Positions 34,301 through 46,084 of a stretch of 64,000 nt of DNA are shown here, piece after piece. The translations under genes were made by a program, and so were the position numbers. The notes under the pieces are model-generated. The model did no database searches. It was not told where the DNA came from and worked only from the letters and a program-made list of their open reading frames with translations. Source of the stretch: Hermatobates lingyangjiaoensis (lineage: Eukaryota > Arthropoda > Insecta > Hemiptera > Hermatobatidae). Location: NCBI GenBank assembly GCA_026182355.1, contig JAPFBL010000255.1:3720001-3784000 (forward strand). Direction: 5' to 3'. Position 1 is the first letter of the stretch, and the number at the start of each line of letters is the position of its first letter.

Positions 34301-37300
34301 CATACTTGTTTGCTTTCCTACTGAATTCATTGCCTCTGAAATAAATTCTGTTTCAGTTTGGATAATTAAAAGGAAATAATCAAATCTATACTGTCTCATT
34401 AAAGTAAGAGTTATATTGTCTGACTATAATGATGCCAACGTAAGAGGCTGAAATTTGAATTAAATTCCCAATGAACCGGAAGTTTCCATTATTTCAAATT
34501 AAATGGACTCACATTGAAGTTTTTGAATAGATTATAATGTAGTAAACTCTAGTAGCCCTGATAATATCAAATATTGGTTTTAAATTCTCAGATTCCCCTT
34601 GTCTTATGTCCTAAGTACAATGAGATTTAAACTCTAAAGTATTGGACTGATTCTCTTCCCATTTTCACATCAGTGAAATCAGGCAAAATAGTTAGAGCTG
34701 TTTATTAATCTGTATAATGAAAGAAACTTATGTTAGACTAGTACTGTTACCCAATTTGTTTGGCTGTGAAAAAGAAATGTAATGAGAATGTAGCTAGTGT
34801 TAAAATACAGGAAAAAATAAACCAATCTTCATGTTATGGGTTCTCAGTTATCTTTAACTGTCTATTAAATGGTGTAGATATGCTAATCACATAAGAAACA
34901 TTGCTTTCTACAATATATTTGGAAGTTCGTAGAATATCTTAGAAGTTAAAGCTACTACAATTCGAAAATTGTGAATCCCTAATACTTTAATTATAGTTCT
35001 ATGAAGGTTAAAGTAGTTTTTATGGTTACAAATGTCAAAAAATTGTACTTATTCAGGCGTTAGAGTATTCTTATACCATAATATCAGATGAACGTTATTA
35101 TGTAGTATTATTATGTTGTAAGTAGTGTTGCAGCATAAATCAGTGGATTGTAGTTTTGTGTTTAGTGACCTGTAAGGAGCATTTGTCTTAAGTGTCTGAA
35201 ACCTTGCTGCACCAGTTGCAATCTATATCAAAGTAGTCACTCTATTACAATTTTCAATTTTCTTAGATTAAATAGTAAAATACATTTACTTTGATATAGA
35301 CTTACATCAATGTAACTCGGCATCATTTTCTACTTGGGGGTGGGTTAAAAAATATATATATTTTTGTTGATAAAATGAAACTGTTTACATAAAAAGTGTT
35401 GCTGTAAACAATGAGATTTTCAATTTAATAACATTTATAAAATTGTGTATATTTTTTAATAGTGTATATGATAAAAGAATTCATTAAACGGCTTACCCAT
35501 TAAACTACAATGATCTAAGTGGTTTAATTATAGTTAAGGTTGTTTATTGAAGCCAGATAAAACAATTTATTTTATATACCCTCGCTGGTCTTGTTTATAT
35601 TGTTTCTTGTTAAAATATGTAAATGGATCCAAAAGTGTAGTAATACTTAGCAGTATTAATTAATGACGTATAAACTGTGGAAGTGGATACATTGATAAAA
35701 ATCTCTTTCAATAGCTGTTACAAATTACAGCTGAAAACAGATCATTGTTTCCAGTATTATAATAACAATTAGTACGTCAGTGTACTTTTTTTAAATTAAT
35801 TTCTCCAGCTCTGAAAAAAATGTTAATTGACTTTAAGTTTAAGTTAATTGATTACGTTTAATTGACTTCACAAATACATTAAAGTACCTCAACCGTTTTA
35901 GTCATTTCTCCAGATTATTTATGAGAGCAGTAACTTTTGTGGTGTTAAGTTTTTTTAATAGTGAAGAGATTCAATAGTTTTAAAATTGTGTTTAATGATT
36001 CTAATTCTAATAGTCTACTGAAGAAGGTTCAACGTGATTTTGTATACAAAATTATTATGCTCACTAGTTTTACATTTATTTTTTTAAGAAAAAACGATGA
36101 GTTATTTTGGTGCTTTATTTTTTATATAAAATAACGCAACGAATTTTTAGAATAAATAGTTACTATGTATCAGTTTACTATGTATTTGTGATTATTTACA
36201 AATATGTAAATTGTGTTATATTGACTGTGAAATTTGAATGTTTTTATTTGTTATTAAATGAATTGATTAGTCTTGTGGGAGGAAACTTTAAGTCACTTAT
36301 TAATGTAAAAGTTATCTAAAATTTTATCGTACTTCAGAGTTTTAGAGGACACGCAGATATGTCCCAGCCATAGGAAACAATTATAAAAAAACATAAAGTA
36401 ACTTAGTAAAGCATAGTTTTTGTTGTTGATGAATAACTAAATATGAAAGCATTATTTAACGTATATATTTCAGGTTTTTTAAATCTGTGATAATGATATG
36501 AACAAATTTTGGGTTGGGTAATTATATTTAGTTTCTTATCATTCATTTTTTGACAACATTCTAGATGAGATTATTTATAGAATTATTATGGTATAAAAGC
36601 AATTGATTATAAGTACCATACACAATAGAAATTATTATGTCGTATTATCAGAACCAATATTAAAATTGGCTGAATGGCTAACATTTTTGATAAATAATGG
36701 TTTGAATCAAAACTGTAAAGTATCGTATCTTTCAGCGTATAAGACGTATTTTTATCTTACAAATTAATTTGGAGATGTTATGGAAGTATTATTTCTCTTT
36801 TAATTTCTTTCGGCACCGTCAATGGTGGAATTAAATGGATGCATAACCTTTTAAATAGAAAAACTATTTAAATTGGTACTTTCAAAGCTTCATTTGATAA
36901 GGCCCCTTTTCAAGTTCCATGATATCTTATCCGAGTATTATTGAGTTGAAAATATAATACTATATAATGATTATGGAATATATAATCTGGATTGTTTACG
37001 AGTTGACATATTTTTGTTCACTTCGATTGTTTTCCACAGATTTTAGTAATTGATATAAAAAGAGAAACAATTTACATAATTGAAGGCGTCTACTATAATA
37101 TAATCGTAAAAGGTTGGTGGTCTGTTGCCAGGCAATCACGCCTTCATAGACTATTACTTTATTTACTTCATGTAGATTTACTAGAGTAAAAAAAATCATT
37201 CAAAAGAAGCAGTTTTCTGAAGGTCCAGTTTACTATTAAAACAATTCCTATTATTCTATCCATCTTTTAATGTATACCTTGATATTTAAGTTTTCTAAAG

Positions 37301-39880
37301 AAAGAATTAAGCTCACATAATTTTTATTAATCATAATGTCGAATTATCAATGTTTATGTCCGCAAGATGTAACTGAATTGAGAGCAATTAGAAAGAATTG
37401 GTAAATTAGGTGTGCATTAGAGAGTGATTAGTGTGTTCTAATTCTCCATATTTAACCTCCATGTTTAATACACTAACCTCCTGTTCTGGAATTGTTAATT
37501 TCGGTTAAGTGTTTCATCATGTGATAAATGCTGTGTTTCGATTTTGTACACTACTATCTGAAACTCAAATTATATGAAGTCAATAAATTTGACTTCATTA
37601 ATTTTCAACATTTTTCTCCCGTTTCTTTTTAATTTTTAGTTGTCTTTTCTTTGTCAAAGAAAAATATCGGAAAGTTTCCTTTGAGATGATTTCAGAGAAG
37701 GTAAGATTTGTTAATGAATAGAAGAAGTTAAAAAAACTATTAGTTTGTGTGACAGTAGTTTCTTTTACATTAACAATTACTTATTGAAAACAACTTTAAT
37801 CAAGTAAAAGAATTTAATATAAGCAATTACTTATTTAAAATCATTTGCAAAAATCATGAATTGTACTTTTAGTTGACAAAACTTTTTTTTAAATTTTATA
37901 TAATTAAGCAACTAAAATAAATGGCAAACAATAGTTATATAAGAAAGTCTTGTTTATTCATAAATCAGAATTTTGTTACATGTTTATATTAATATTTGGA
38001 ATGCATGGTCAAATTTCTTCCTATTTTACTGTTCTTCATTATAATAGTACCATTTAATTGTTTCTTTTTTAGGTAAACTTTCTTTTCAAAAGAGTATGTT
38101 ATTTTCCCTTTTTTTTCAACCCCTAAAAAGATGAATAATTATTTGTAAGGAACACAGAATCTGATCATGTACCATGAAAATGGTACATAGAAGATTATTT
38201 GTAACTTAGAAAAAGGAAAACTGACATTAATCCACATGTCAGTCCACATAATGTAAGATTCAAATATTTTACCTTCTAAGGATGTCACCACAGATCGTGC
38301 TATGAAAAATTATTCCATCCTGAAAAAATAAAATCATTCTTCTTAATTTCTTGTGGAAAATTATTAAAATAGCAATTTTATGTATGTATAATGTGTTGAC
38401 ATATTTTATTTGTATAATCTTTAAAGGTATTTTCCTGAATAGTGTCATTACTTCTATTCATCAATGAAGGTGAATAATAAATCAGTAAGAGTTCACAATA
38501 AGTTAAGTAATCTTCTCTGAAAGAAGTTCGTGCCAATTATTTATTGAAAATTACGATACAACCCAACTTTTTTTGTTATAATTTCAATTTGATGCAATTT
38601 TATTTAAAATAATGTCAACCTTGTTGTGAGACTGTTTTGTTTGTTTTGAATTCTGTATGAATTCTTTAAGTTTATAATATTTGAATATTTTAAGTGACTG
38701 AATTTCCAGATTTGTACAAAACAGTACCGATAAATTTAGTAATCAATGTAAATAACTGGCTATAATTATACAAATAATATGTTTTATAAATAATATTTTC
38801 TCAAATTGTTGTTACTTTTTCCTTGCTATCAGTAAGCGAAATATGTAGATATTTTTTAACTTAAAGGCCCTATTAGTAATAGTTTATTTTGAGAAGATAT
38901 TTTAAGACTTATATGTTTGCAATTGCTTATATTTTGTTATTCATCTGTCAGCTTACGGAGGAAGTTTTTTTTTCACTTTACATCTTACAATCTTTGAACT
39001 TCTTTCGATTAGGGAAATTAAGCATTGAGGTTAAATGATAGTATTGTTAAAAATTATTCTATTTGGAATTTATACATATAACCGTAGAGTCATAGATAAC
39101 CTTTTATTTAACAGTATGCATTATTTTTATTTTATTTAATAGGTTACTTCTAACAATTCTGATTCACCTGAAATTTAGCGCAGATACTCTACAATAATAA
39201 GTGGAAAACATTTACATCAGTTTTTTAAACGAATAATTCTCTCAAATTGACTATTATTATTTTTTTAAATTATTTTAAAATAGTTGTAGACTAGCTTTTT
39301 AAAGTGAAGTAAATGAAAATCATGTGGCGTCTCACTCCAGATATTTTTGGATAATAATAATAATGAGAATCATGATATAAATTGGACGGAAGTAAAAGAT
39401 CGACCTTGTTAATGAATATTATTGATTCTTGATTAATTAAATTTAACTTTAAACTTTAGTAATAGTTTATTCAAATTAGACTAAGTATTAACAACAGAAG
39501 GGGGAGGGTTACAGCTCTTTACCTGGTCTAGGGGGTTTGTATCAATTGGAAGTTTATGTTTTTCTCTTCTGTTCCTCGACTGTTTTGTGTACTACATCCT
39601 GGTTTCCTTGTCTTTTACACTTTTTCCTCATCGACTTGTCATCGTCTTCCCTCACTACCACATCGTATGTCCGCTTTCTCTTACAATCTTCCTTTAGTGT
39701 ACGAACCTTACGAGGACCAGTTGCATGATTGTATTATCCTAGCCGCATTTGTAAATGTCTGATTTTTATATCACATGTATATTGTGAAAACTAACACCTA
39801 AAGTAAAAATCAACGTCTAAACACGAGTAAGAAATTCTGTTGAATTAATGTTTGAGTCTCTCACTGTGGTTTAAATGTGG
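28353..39880. other. GABA-B-R1 3' UTR and long gene-poor AT-rich region
   Basis: The 3' UTR starts here; its end is undefined. I recognise no coding exon, RNA gene or intact mobile element in this 11.5 kb. A diverged copy of the 5088 repeat begins near 30208, and a CT-rich low-complexity tract lies at about 31498-31540. Short open frames here have no recognisable motifs and look like chance ORFs in AT-rich DNA. Confidence 0.6.
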
Positions 39881-39881
39881 T

Positions 39882-39914
<33 letters not shown>

Positions 39915-39918
<4 letters not shown>

Positions 39919-40038
39919 GTTGGGTTTTTGACTCTGACGAAGACCGCTTGTTACGGTTGAAAGATCTTAGTCTTGTTTTCCCATTTCTTATTGTGGTTTG
40001 ATCATTGATTGTTGTTTCACGTGTTTATGTGAAATCTT

Positions 40039-40045
<7 letters not shown>
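39915..40045 (+). mobile_element. Family A element, right half only
   Basis: A single right arm flanked by long (TA)n tracts on both sides. It begins at CAGTTGGG, the palindrome centre of full copies, and ends with the TTTCACGTGTTTATGTGAAA hairpin tail before the next (TA)n tract. It shows the unit without its mirror image. Confidence 0.8.
39921..39983 (+). ncRNA. Hammerhead ribozyme motif, best family A copy
   Basis: Outer clamp TGGG (39921-24)/CCCA (39980-83), internal loop TTTTT/TTGTTTT, stem I GACT (30-33)/AGTC (69-72), core CTGACGA (34-40), one extra A (41), stem II GACCG (42-46)/CGGTT (54-58), GAA (59-61), self-complementary stem III AGATCT (62-67) and cleavage-site T (68). All invariant bases of a type I hammerhead are present. 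The internal loop in stem I and the seven-base stem II loop could form the usual tertiary contact. A stem III with no loop suggests action as a dimer. Confidence 0.65.
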
Positions 40046-40075
<30 letters not shown>

Positions 40076-40112
40076 CCATGATAAACGAAAAACGGTCCGG
40101 CAGGACAAATAA

Positions 40113-40218
40113 CAATTAAAATAAGCAGTGACACATAAACAGAAACACAACAAAGACTCACTTTGAAAAGTGAGTCTTTGTTGTGTTTCTGTTTATGTGT
40201 CACTGCTTATTTTAATTA
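40113..40218. mobile_element. Short foldback insertion in (TA)n
   Basis: Palindrome with arms of about 50 bp (AATTAAAATAAGCAGTGACA and complement) around TTTGAAAA, flanked by (TA)n. A unique lead of about 35 bp (ACGAAAAACGGTCCGGCAGG) precedes the left arm. No hammerhead core seen. Confidence 0.75.
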
Positions 40219-40219
40219 T

Positions 40220-41764
40220 ATATATATTATATATATATATATGTATAAATTAATTAATTTTAGGAGCATTTCTTCATTTATAATTGTTTTAGTGAGTGAT
40301 CTACTTATTTTTAATTTAATTAATTAAGCTGGGATACCAAAAGACCGTGCATGGAATAAAACTTAGTTGAGAGTTGTTGACCGAAAACGTTGAAACTTTT
40401 GAAGATAAATACCACAACCGGTTACTAATAACTGAGTATTGACTAAACGACACAACTACTCTACCCTCTATAGAATAGATAGAAAACCAAACCTTAACAA
40501 CCTACAATAGACTTTGAAAGAAGTGTACAACTTTTTGCAGGAGCCCCAATTTGTCCCTATTGAAGAACAAACAACTTGTAGGTACCTTGACCTGTGAGGT
40601 GAAACCTACTTTTTGAACAAAGTGAAGTGTTATTAAATATCTTTATCCAGGTAATTTCGTAAAGTTTATAACAGTAATTGTTAATTATTGTGAATCAATT
40701 TTACACTCCCTGATGATTGTCTTTGGTGACCGAAAGATGTTGGAATCTGTATGTATGTTCTCATAGATTTATAGTTATACAATGGAATACACAAATAAAT
40801 CATTAAGAGAATTACTTATGTATTCATGAAGGATGAAAAAGAATTATGAGAAAGAAAAAATATGAAGCAAGTTAGTGTAATTAGAAATAAACGTATAATA
40901 TAAATAAACATATATATGCAGTCACCACCCTTCTTTCAAATTTCTTCCTAACGGAGTTCAACTCCACAATAGATGTCAACTGTTTTTATTGAATGACCAT
41001 AGCAAGGTCATATTGGTGAGTTTATGATTTTGAAGCAATGGAGATAGTTGCCCAAATTTTCGTCTGGAGTTAGGAATTGTGTCAATTTTCAATTGGCATC
41101 GACGAGATTTGCTTCCATCCTTTGTTGTGTTCAGAGCAAGAAAGCTTACCAGTGACCGACTCTTCCCACAGTGTCTGGTAAGATTCCATACTCCATTTAT
41201 GGGCCAACTGTTTTAGTGCAGCATATGGAATACATGAATATTTTAGATTTGTGTCTTACTATTGTACCTCTCTTTCAGCCCACTGGTCAGCTAACTTATG
41301 TTCCTCATGCCTATGTGGATCCCCATCAATATGGAGTAAACTGTAGTCATAGTTTCCAGAGTGTTTAGATTTTATCTTATTTTTGCATAAGACCCACTTT
41401 TGGAGGATGGCTCTTACGGTTTTAAAAATGGCCTACAGTAGACCTACTACTGATTTTTATTTGACCTTTTAAGTGATAGCTTGCAATATTGCGAGCTGTT
41501 CTGTGTTGTTAAAACTGATTGGGGCCAGTTTGAGTTCCCGCTCGAGGATCTCCTCCTCTTCCTCCAGTACTGAAAACGTGCAGCACACCATCTTGATTTC
41601 ATTTGTGACTTACTTTGCTGGATCGATGCAGTCCATAGGAATTGTTAAGAATAACCTTGCATGGTGTTTGAAACAAGGTTATTGTTAGGTTCCACCGGTT
41701 TTTCTAAAAGGATGCCATCGATTTCATCAATATTCACCCGTGTCTGACTATCTATATATAGATA
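40220..41764. other. Unassigned region with moderately higher GC
   Basis: It includes a decayed hammerhead-like arrangement at about 40705-40740 (CTGATGA then GACCGAAAG). A possible small exon at 41280-41336 encodes TYVPHAYVDPHQYG after a CTTTCAG acceptor. I could not assign a gene or element to the rest. Confidence 0.35.
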
Positions 41765-41880
41765 GATATAAGATCTTTCAACTTTGGTTGAAAGATCTTA
41801 GTCTTGTTTTCCCATTTCTTATTGTGGTTTGATCATTGATTGTTGTTTCACGTGTTTATGTGAAATCTTTTTATAGATAG
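41765..41880 (+). mobile_element. Family A element, truncated right half
   Basis: It starts within the motif at AGATCTTTCAAC, forms a small inverted repeat with GTTGAAAGATCT, then continues through the normal right-arm and TTTCACGTG tail. It is flanked by short GATA/TA-rich tracts. The 5' half of the hammerhead is missing. Confidence 0.75.
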
Positions 41881-41888
41881 ATATATAT

Positions 41889-42330
41889 TGTATTAGGTAG
41901 GTTTTGTTTTTGAGGGCTAGGTCATATAAAAGAAAATAAACTCCTTCCTAGACTAACGTTTCGATCTATTTGTACGTCATCTTCAGGGCTAAAATTAGAG
42001 TAAGAACTCTATTTTACCACAACAATGTTGTGATATTTACCGCAACAATCCACTACCTACATAGAGTGCTAAATTATTGAGAACAACACATACATACAAA
42101 AGTTTATTTTACAAGCAGAGTTGTAAAAAATAACCTTTTGTATGTATGTGTTGTTCTCAATAATTTAGTACTCTATGTAGGTTGTAGATTGTTGTGGTAA
42201 ATACATTATTGTTCTTACTCTAATTTCAGCCCTGAAGATGATGTACAAATACATCGAAACGTTGGCCTAGGAAGGAGTTTATTTTCTTTTATATGACCTA
42301 GCCCTCAAATACAAAACCTACTTAATACAA
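41889..42330. mobile_element. Foldback element, family D, arms of about 200 bp
   Basis: Outer ends read TTGTATTAGGTAGGTTTTG-like and complement. The centre is near 42110. The arms contain opposed hammerhead-like motifs at 41953-41990 (minus) and 42229-42266 (plus). It is flanked by TA-rich tracts. Confidence 0.8.
42229..42266 (+). ncRNA. Hammerhead ribozyme motif, family D right arm
   Basis: Stem I GCC/GGC, core CTGAAGA (42232-42238), one extra T, perfect six-pair stem II GATGTA/TACATC with loop CAAA, GAA, self-complementary stem III ACGT, cleavage-site T (42263). All core bases are kept. The mirror copy on the minus strand (41953-41990) has two stem II mismatches. Confidence 0.65.
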
Positions 42331-42525
42331 AAGAATAGAAGATGTGAAGAACAATTGTTTGAGAATATATATATACATGTATCCATTAGTTCTTGTCCAA
42401 TCATTTAATTGGCTTTTCACCTGTTTTTACGCAAACAACGTAGGGATTGTTTGTATCCCTTAAATAAACTAATTACAATGACGTCCCGTTCTGGTTTTAT
42501 CTAATTGCTTTTAATATTTAGTACA

Positions 42526-42792
42526 CTATTCAAAATAGACAGTGTATAACAATAATGGTATGAATGAGTCATTATAAATAGCTTTATGGACTTTCTTCTT
42601 TAATGCCCCGAGTGACTTGACGATTCTAGCGATATGGTTCACTAACTGCATAATTATCTCGGCGACAAAACTGTGGTCCCGGGCTAGCTTCTGATTTATG
42701 TAAACTCCAAGGTATTTCAATGGCCCAACCTGTTGAAGCGGATTGCCTGACAGTGTCACGTCACGTTCCAGAGCCTCTGTTCCAGCATACAT
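42526..42792 (-). pseudogene. LINE reverse transcriptase fragment
   Basis: An 88-codon open stretch on the minus strand contains LKYLGVYINQKL, the conserved post-catalytic RT motif of non-LTR retrotransposons, then a helix-rich region ending FIPLLLYTVYFE (the family's PxLxYG-type motif). Both ends are truncated. It opposes the plus-strand LINE fragment at 43757, so it is a separate insertion. Confidence 0.7.
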
Positions 42793-42883
42793 ATGATTTT
42801 TAATTTATCATTGTTAAACGATATTGTCTAATAGTGATAAATTAAATTGATTTATTTAGTTTATTAATTTAATTGTAATTATA

Positions 42884-43237
42884 ATGTGTTTATTAAATTT
42901 AATGATGTGCATGAGGTGGTGGTTTGGGGCGATGATAATCATTTTGCATTTACTTGATCCTTTCTCAGAGATTGCCGAACTATCAATTTCATGTGCTTCC
43001 GTTGTTTACGCCAACACATTTTCCAGTTTTACTACAGTCATTTCCGTAGTCTTACAATTATTGAATGCCATTATCATTATTGCAACTTTGTGTTTGAAAA
43101 TAAAGCATTACTTTTTCACACAAAACCACTTTCATATCAAATTGAACGACATTCCGAATAGTTTTAATGACATAAGTTTTTTTTTTAAACTAAGTGCAGT
43201 AGAATTATTGATTCACATTCGGTGGTTAAAGAAATAA
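42884..43237 (+). other. 117-codon open frame of unknown significance
   Basis: Hydrophobic, with two or three possible membrane segments and many Ile, Ser and Phe residues. I recognise no family. It is slightly long for chance at this AT content but has no supporting context. Confidence 0.2.
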
Positions 43238-44901
43238 TGTTATTAATGATTTCAAGATTTAATAATTAAAATAATTTACTATTTTAATTAATGATTAATG
43301 GGTTACTTTTACTTGTTTGTTGTACATTGTTGTAAAGGTCAGTCGATGTTGTACGGTGTGTTATCATCCTTTGCTGGCCCGGTAATCTCCAATATTTAGG
43401 CAACAGTAACCAACAGATCTTGTCGTTCTTCTACACTATAGAATGACGTAGTCCTGATAACAATATATGATATTTAGGTTGTTCTTAAGATTAAGGTTAT
43501 TGAATGTATTGCCCATCTTATTCTATTTAGAATTATGACAAGGTTTTCGGGTAGTAGGTGTTAATTCACCTAAATTTCTATTGTTAGAAATCTTATCATT
43601 TTAACATTTTATACTAACTTATAAAACTTTACATGAACTAGCACGGACCATCTTAATGTTATTATTAACAAACATGAAACTTATTCACTATTACAAGTTT
43701 TGAACTACTTATCTAAGGAGGCTCATAAATTTATAAAGCATTCATTCTGAAATCGTTTGCATATTAGTTCAGCAACAACAACTTTCCTGATGACTAGCCA
43801 TTCAACTTTCTTCTGGAGCACCAAACAAACACATGAGGGAAATTCACAACAACAAAATAGACTGAAAAACCCTAGTAAAAAAAGAGATGAACAGCGAATG
43901 TGGGTATTAGAAGCTGTATACGAATCAGTGTTGCTGTATGGTGCTCCAATCTGGGGCCCTGACCTGAACTCCTCGCATTGCAGAGTACTGATCGCACACC
44001 AACGCAGAGCACTATTAGCTGTAACGAAAGGTTATAAAACGTCATCCGCTCCAGCTACTCAAGTACTGGCTGGTCGGATACCCGTTGACATAAAATTAAA
44101 GCTAAGAGTAGAGCTGTTCCTCCACAAGCACGGATGTCACCCAAGGTGGCCAACAGTTGAGCCGGAAGAGATAGGTGACCGAGAGGAGTAGTTGATAAGG
44201 TGGGCGCTTCAAACTTGGCAGAGAAGGTGGCGCTTCACGTAGGCAGGTGGACCTACCGATTCCTCCCCGACGTATCATCGAGGGTGAGGCTGAAGAATTT
44301 TCATCTAGACTACTGGCTGACTCTGATTCTCTCCGGACATGGAGACTTTGAGGCATACCTTTCCAGGTTCAAAAAGAGGGAGGATGGGAGGTGTATTTGT
44401 GGGGCCCTCTCAGAGAGTGTAGCTCACGTTCTAGAGGTATGTCCCAGTTATGCCAGAGAGCGTTTTGAATATGAATCTAATACGGGTGAGTTCGTGGAAT
44501 CCACATGCAGAAACGCTTTAAAGAAGCACAGGGCTGCGTTTCTTAAATTCGTCTATGCTATAGGAAGTTGCAAGAGGACAGCAGTATTGCCCCCAAGTGG
44601 TCTTCATGTTGGCTAAGGTCCATATCATGTTGAATACATAGGTTCTCTAAGATCTAATACGCATGAAAAACGTTAATGTTCTTGTTTTCTTTTGTTTTCC
44701 TTTAAATGGAAGCCTAAAATAACGGGAGTTTATATTATTTTCCAGTTTTGTGGTATAAGACTAAGTGTTAGAAGTTAAAAAATATCAAGAAATATGCTTC
44801 TTTTTAAATTTTATTAAGAAGAATATTTTTTGTTTAAAGGGACCTTTTTGCTTTGCTTTTATTAAATTGTTATAAGATTTTTTTTTTTTGTGATGTAGGG
44901 T

Positions 44902-45012
44902 CGTGAAAGCTCGCCTCCGCATGGTCCACCTCGGACGTATCTCGGAGGTTTTGTTTGCTCTATCCTAGGCTAGAGCTTGTAGCTCCCGAGATGCAGCAAA
45001 AGAGCTTTCACG
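44902..45012 (+). repeat. Nested inverted repeats in LINE 3' UTR
   Basis: Outer arms CGTGAAAGCTC and GAGCTTTCACG enclose ATCTCGG/CCGAGAT and an inner CTCTA/TAGAG. The sequence could fold as a stacked stem. 3' UTR structures are recognised by the reverse transcriptase in some non-LTR elements, so a role in template recognition is possible. Confidence 0.6.
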
Positions 45013-45176
45013 TAAAAAAGGCATCAGTCTGTTTTGTTGTTGTTTTCAGCGATATGGCTGAATAAGCTGGGAGCGCTAAATAATACCAAAACAGGGTATT
45101 AGAAGCTTTGTATATCTTAGGATGTGCGTTAGTCCGGATGATTAAAGGCCAAAGTTAGAGTTTTATAATTGTTTGG

Positions 45177-45222
45177 CAATAATAATAATAATAATAATAA
45201 TAATTATAATAATAATAATACG
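45177..45222. repeat. (AAT)n microsatellite
   Basis: About 14 AAT units with one interruption. It probably represents the 3' tail of the LINE fragment. Confidence 0.85.
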
Positions 45223-45542
45223 ACACAAGCGTATGAGGAGCAAGGGACAGTGCACTGTCTGGGACCATCACCTTAACCAGATGTCGCCAGTCAACAAGCC
45301 AGTGTAGTTTAGTTTCAGTAAAATGATGCATACAAGTGTGAGCCGACTTTAGATTTATAGTTCAAAACTTTGAATAGTATATAAGTTTAACGATTCGTAA
45401 GAATGCCTTCAAAAAGGTCATTTTGGACAGAAAAATATTGAGTAGGACAAATAGCGATTAAATTTATGCATAGTTTAATCTTTTAAAGTAAAATGGAAAA
45501 AACTAATAATTGCAACAATAAAAGAAAACGAGAACACATACT

Positions 45543-45583
45543 GGATCAATATTTTGAACCGAAGTTCGTCATCAGGAGAGAGT
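45543..45583 (-). ncRNA. Decayed hammerhead-like motif
   Basis: On the minus strand CTGATGA, an extra C and a GAAC/GTTC stem with a TTCG loop are present, but the G of GAAA is replaced by A and stem I is poor. It is probably inactive. Confidence 0.3.
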
Positions 45584-45699
45584 AGAAGGGAAGAAGAAGA
45601 GGTACATGCGTTCAAGAGTGGTGATGGAAGGCGACGGAGTGTTCTCGTTCTTTTATGTGTTGTCTTTTTCATATACATACATACATATATATATATTGA

Positions 45700-45880
45700 T
45701 GATCAAACCACAATAAGAAATGGAAAAACAAGACTAAGATCTTTCAACCGTAACAAGCGATCTTCGTCAGAGTCAAAAACCCAACCCAGAGTCAGTTGGG
45801 TTTTTGACTCTAACGAAGACCGCTTGTTACGGTTGAAAGATCTTAGTCTTGTTTTCCCATTTCTTATTGTGGTTTGATCA
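45700..45880. mobile_element. Foldback element, family A
   Basis: Palindrome with GATCAAACCACAATAAG ends and a centre at CCCAGAGTCAGTTGGG, between TA-rich tracts. A TTTCACGTGTTTATGTGAAA tail follows. The minus-strand hammerhead (45721-45783) keeps the core. The plus-strand copy (45797-45859) reads CTAACGA, with G5 changed, and is probably inactive. Confidence 0.85.
45721..45783 (-). ncRNA. Hammerhead motif, family A left arm
   Basis: Core CTGACGA, stem II GATCG/CGGTT (weaker than other copies), GAAA, AGATCT and stem I GACT/AGTC are visible on the minus strand. Confidence 0.5.
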
Positions 45881-45960
45881 TTGATTGTTATTTCACGTGT
45901 TTATGTGAAACCTTTTTATATATATTGATATTGATATAGCTTCTTGACCACTGATATTTC

Positions 45961-46044
45961 AAATTCACACACGGGGTTCTTGAGGATTTTGGTCATAAAA
46001 CATGTTTTATGACCAAAAGCCTCAAGAACCCCTTGTGTGAATTT
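45961..46044. mobile_element. Family C foldback, internal deletion derivative
   Basis: Palindrome made only of the outer arms of the 9095-9532 element (AAATTCACAC...GGTCATAAAAC) with centre CATG. The flank GATATTGATATAGCTTCTTG also matches, in inverted orientation, sequence bordering the other copy. The hammerhead blocks are absent. Confidence 0.8.
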
Positions 46045-46084
46045 ATATATATGTATAAAGTATCATCAAGAAAACAATCCAAAG

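Larger units (their letters stand above)
43757..45222 (+). pseudogene. LINE 3' fragment (R1/Jockey/I-like), with TAA-repeat tail
   Basis: A frame to 44191 encodes SVLLYGAPIWGPDLNSSHCR and RRALLAVTKGYKTSSAPATQ VLAG, the C-terminal RT region of arthropod non-LTR retrotransposons. A second frame 44200-44616 encodes WTYRFLPDVSS, YWLTLILSGHGDFEAYL, a Cys/His knuckle (CICGALSESVAHVLEVCP) and the C-terminus. The junction between frames near 44191-44200 is a frameshift. The 3' UTR contains nested inverted repeats (44902-45012) and ends in an (AAT)n tract (about 45177-45222). It is 5'-truncated and not functional. Confidence 0.8.

Noticed and set aside
41280..41336. Exon encoding TYVPHAYVDPHQYG, reminiscent of the YVDPxxYEDP juxtamembrane motif of Eph receptors
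   Set aside because: The EDP part is absent, neighbouring exons are not seen, and the match is short enough to be chance.
45554..45877. 107-codon plus-strand ORF
   Set aside because: It runs through a family A foldback. Similar peptides appear wherever that palindrome occurs.
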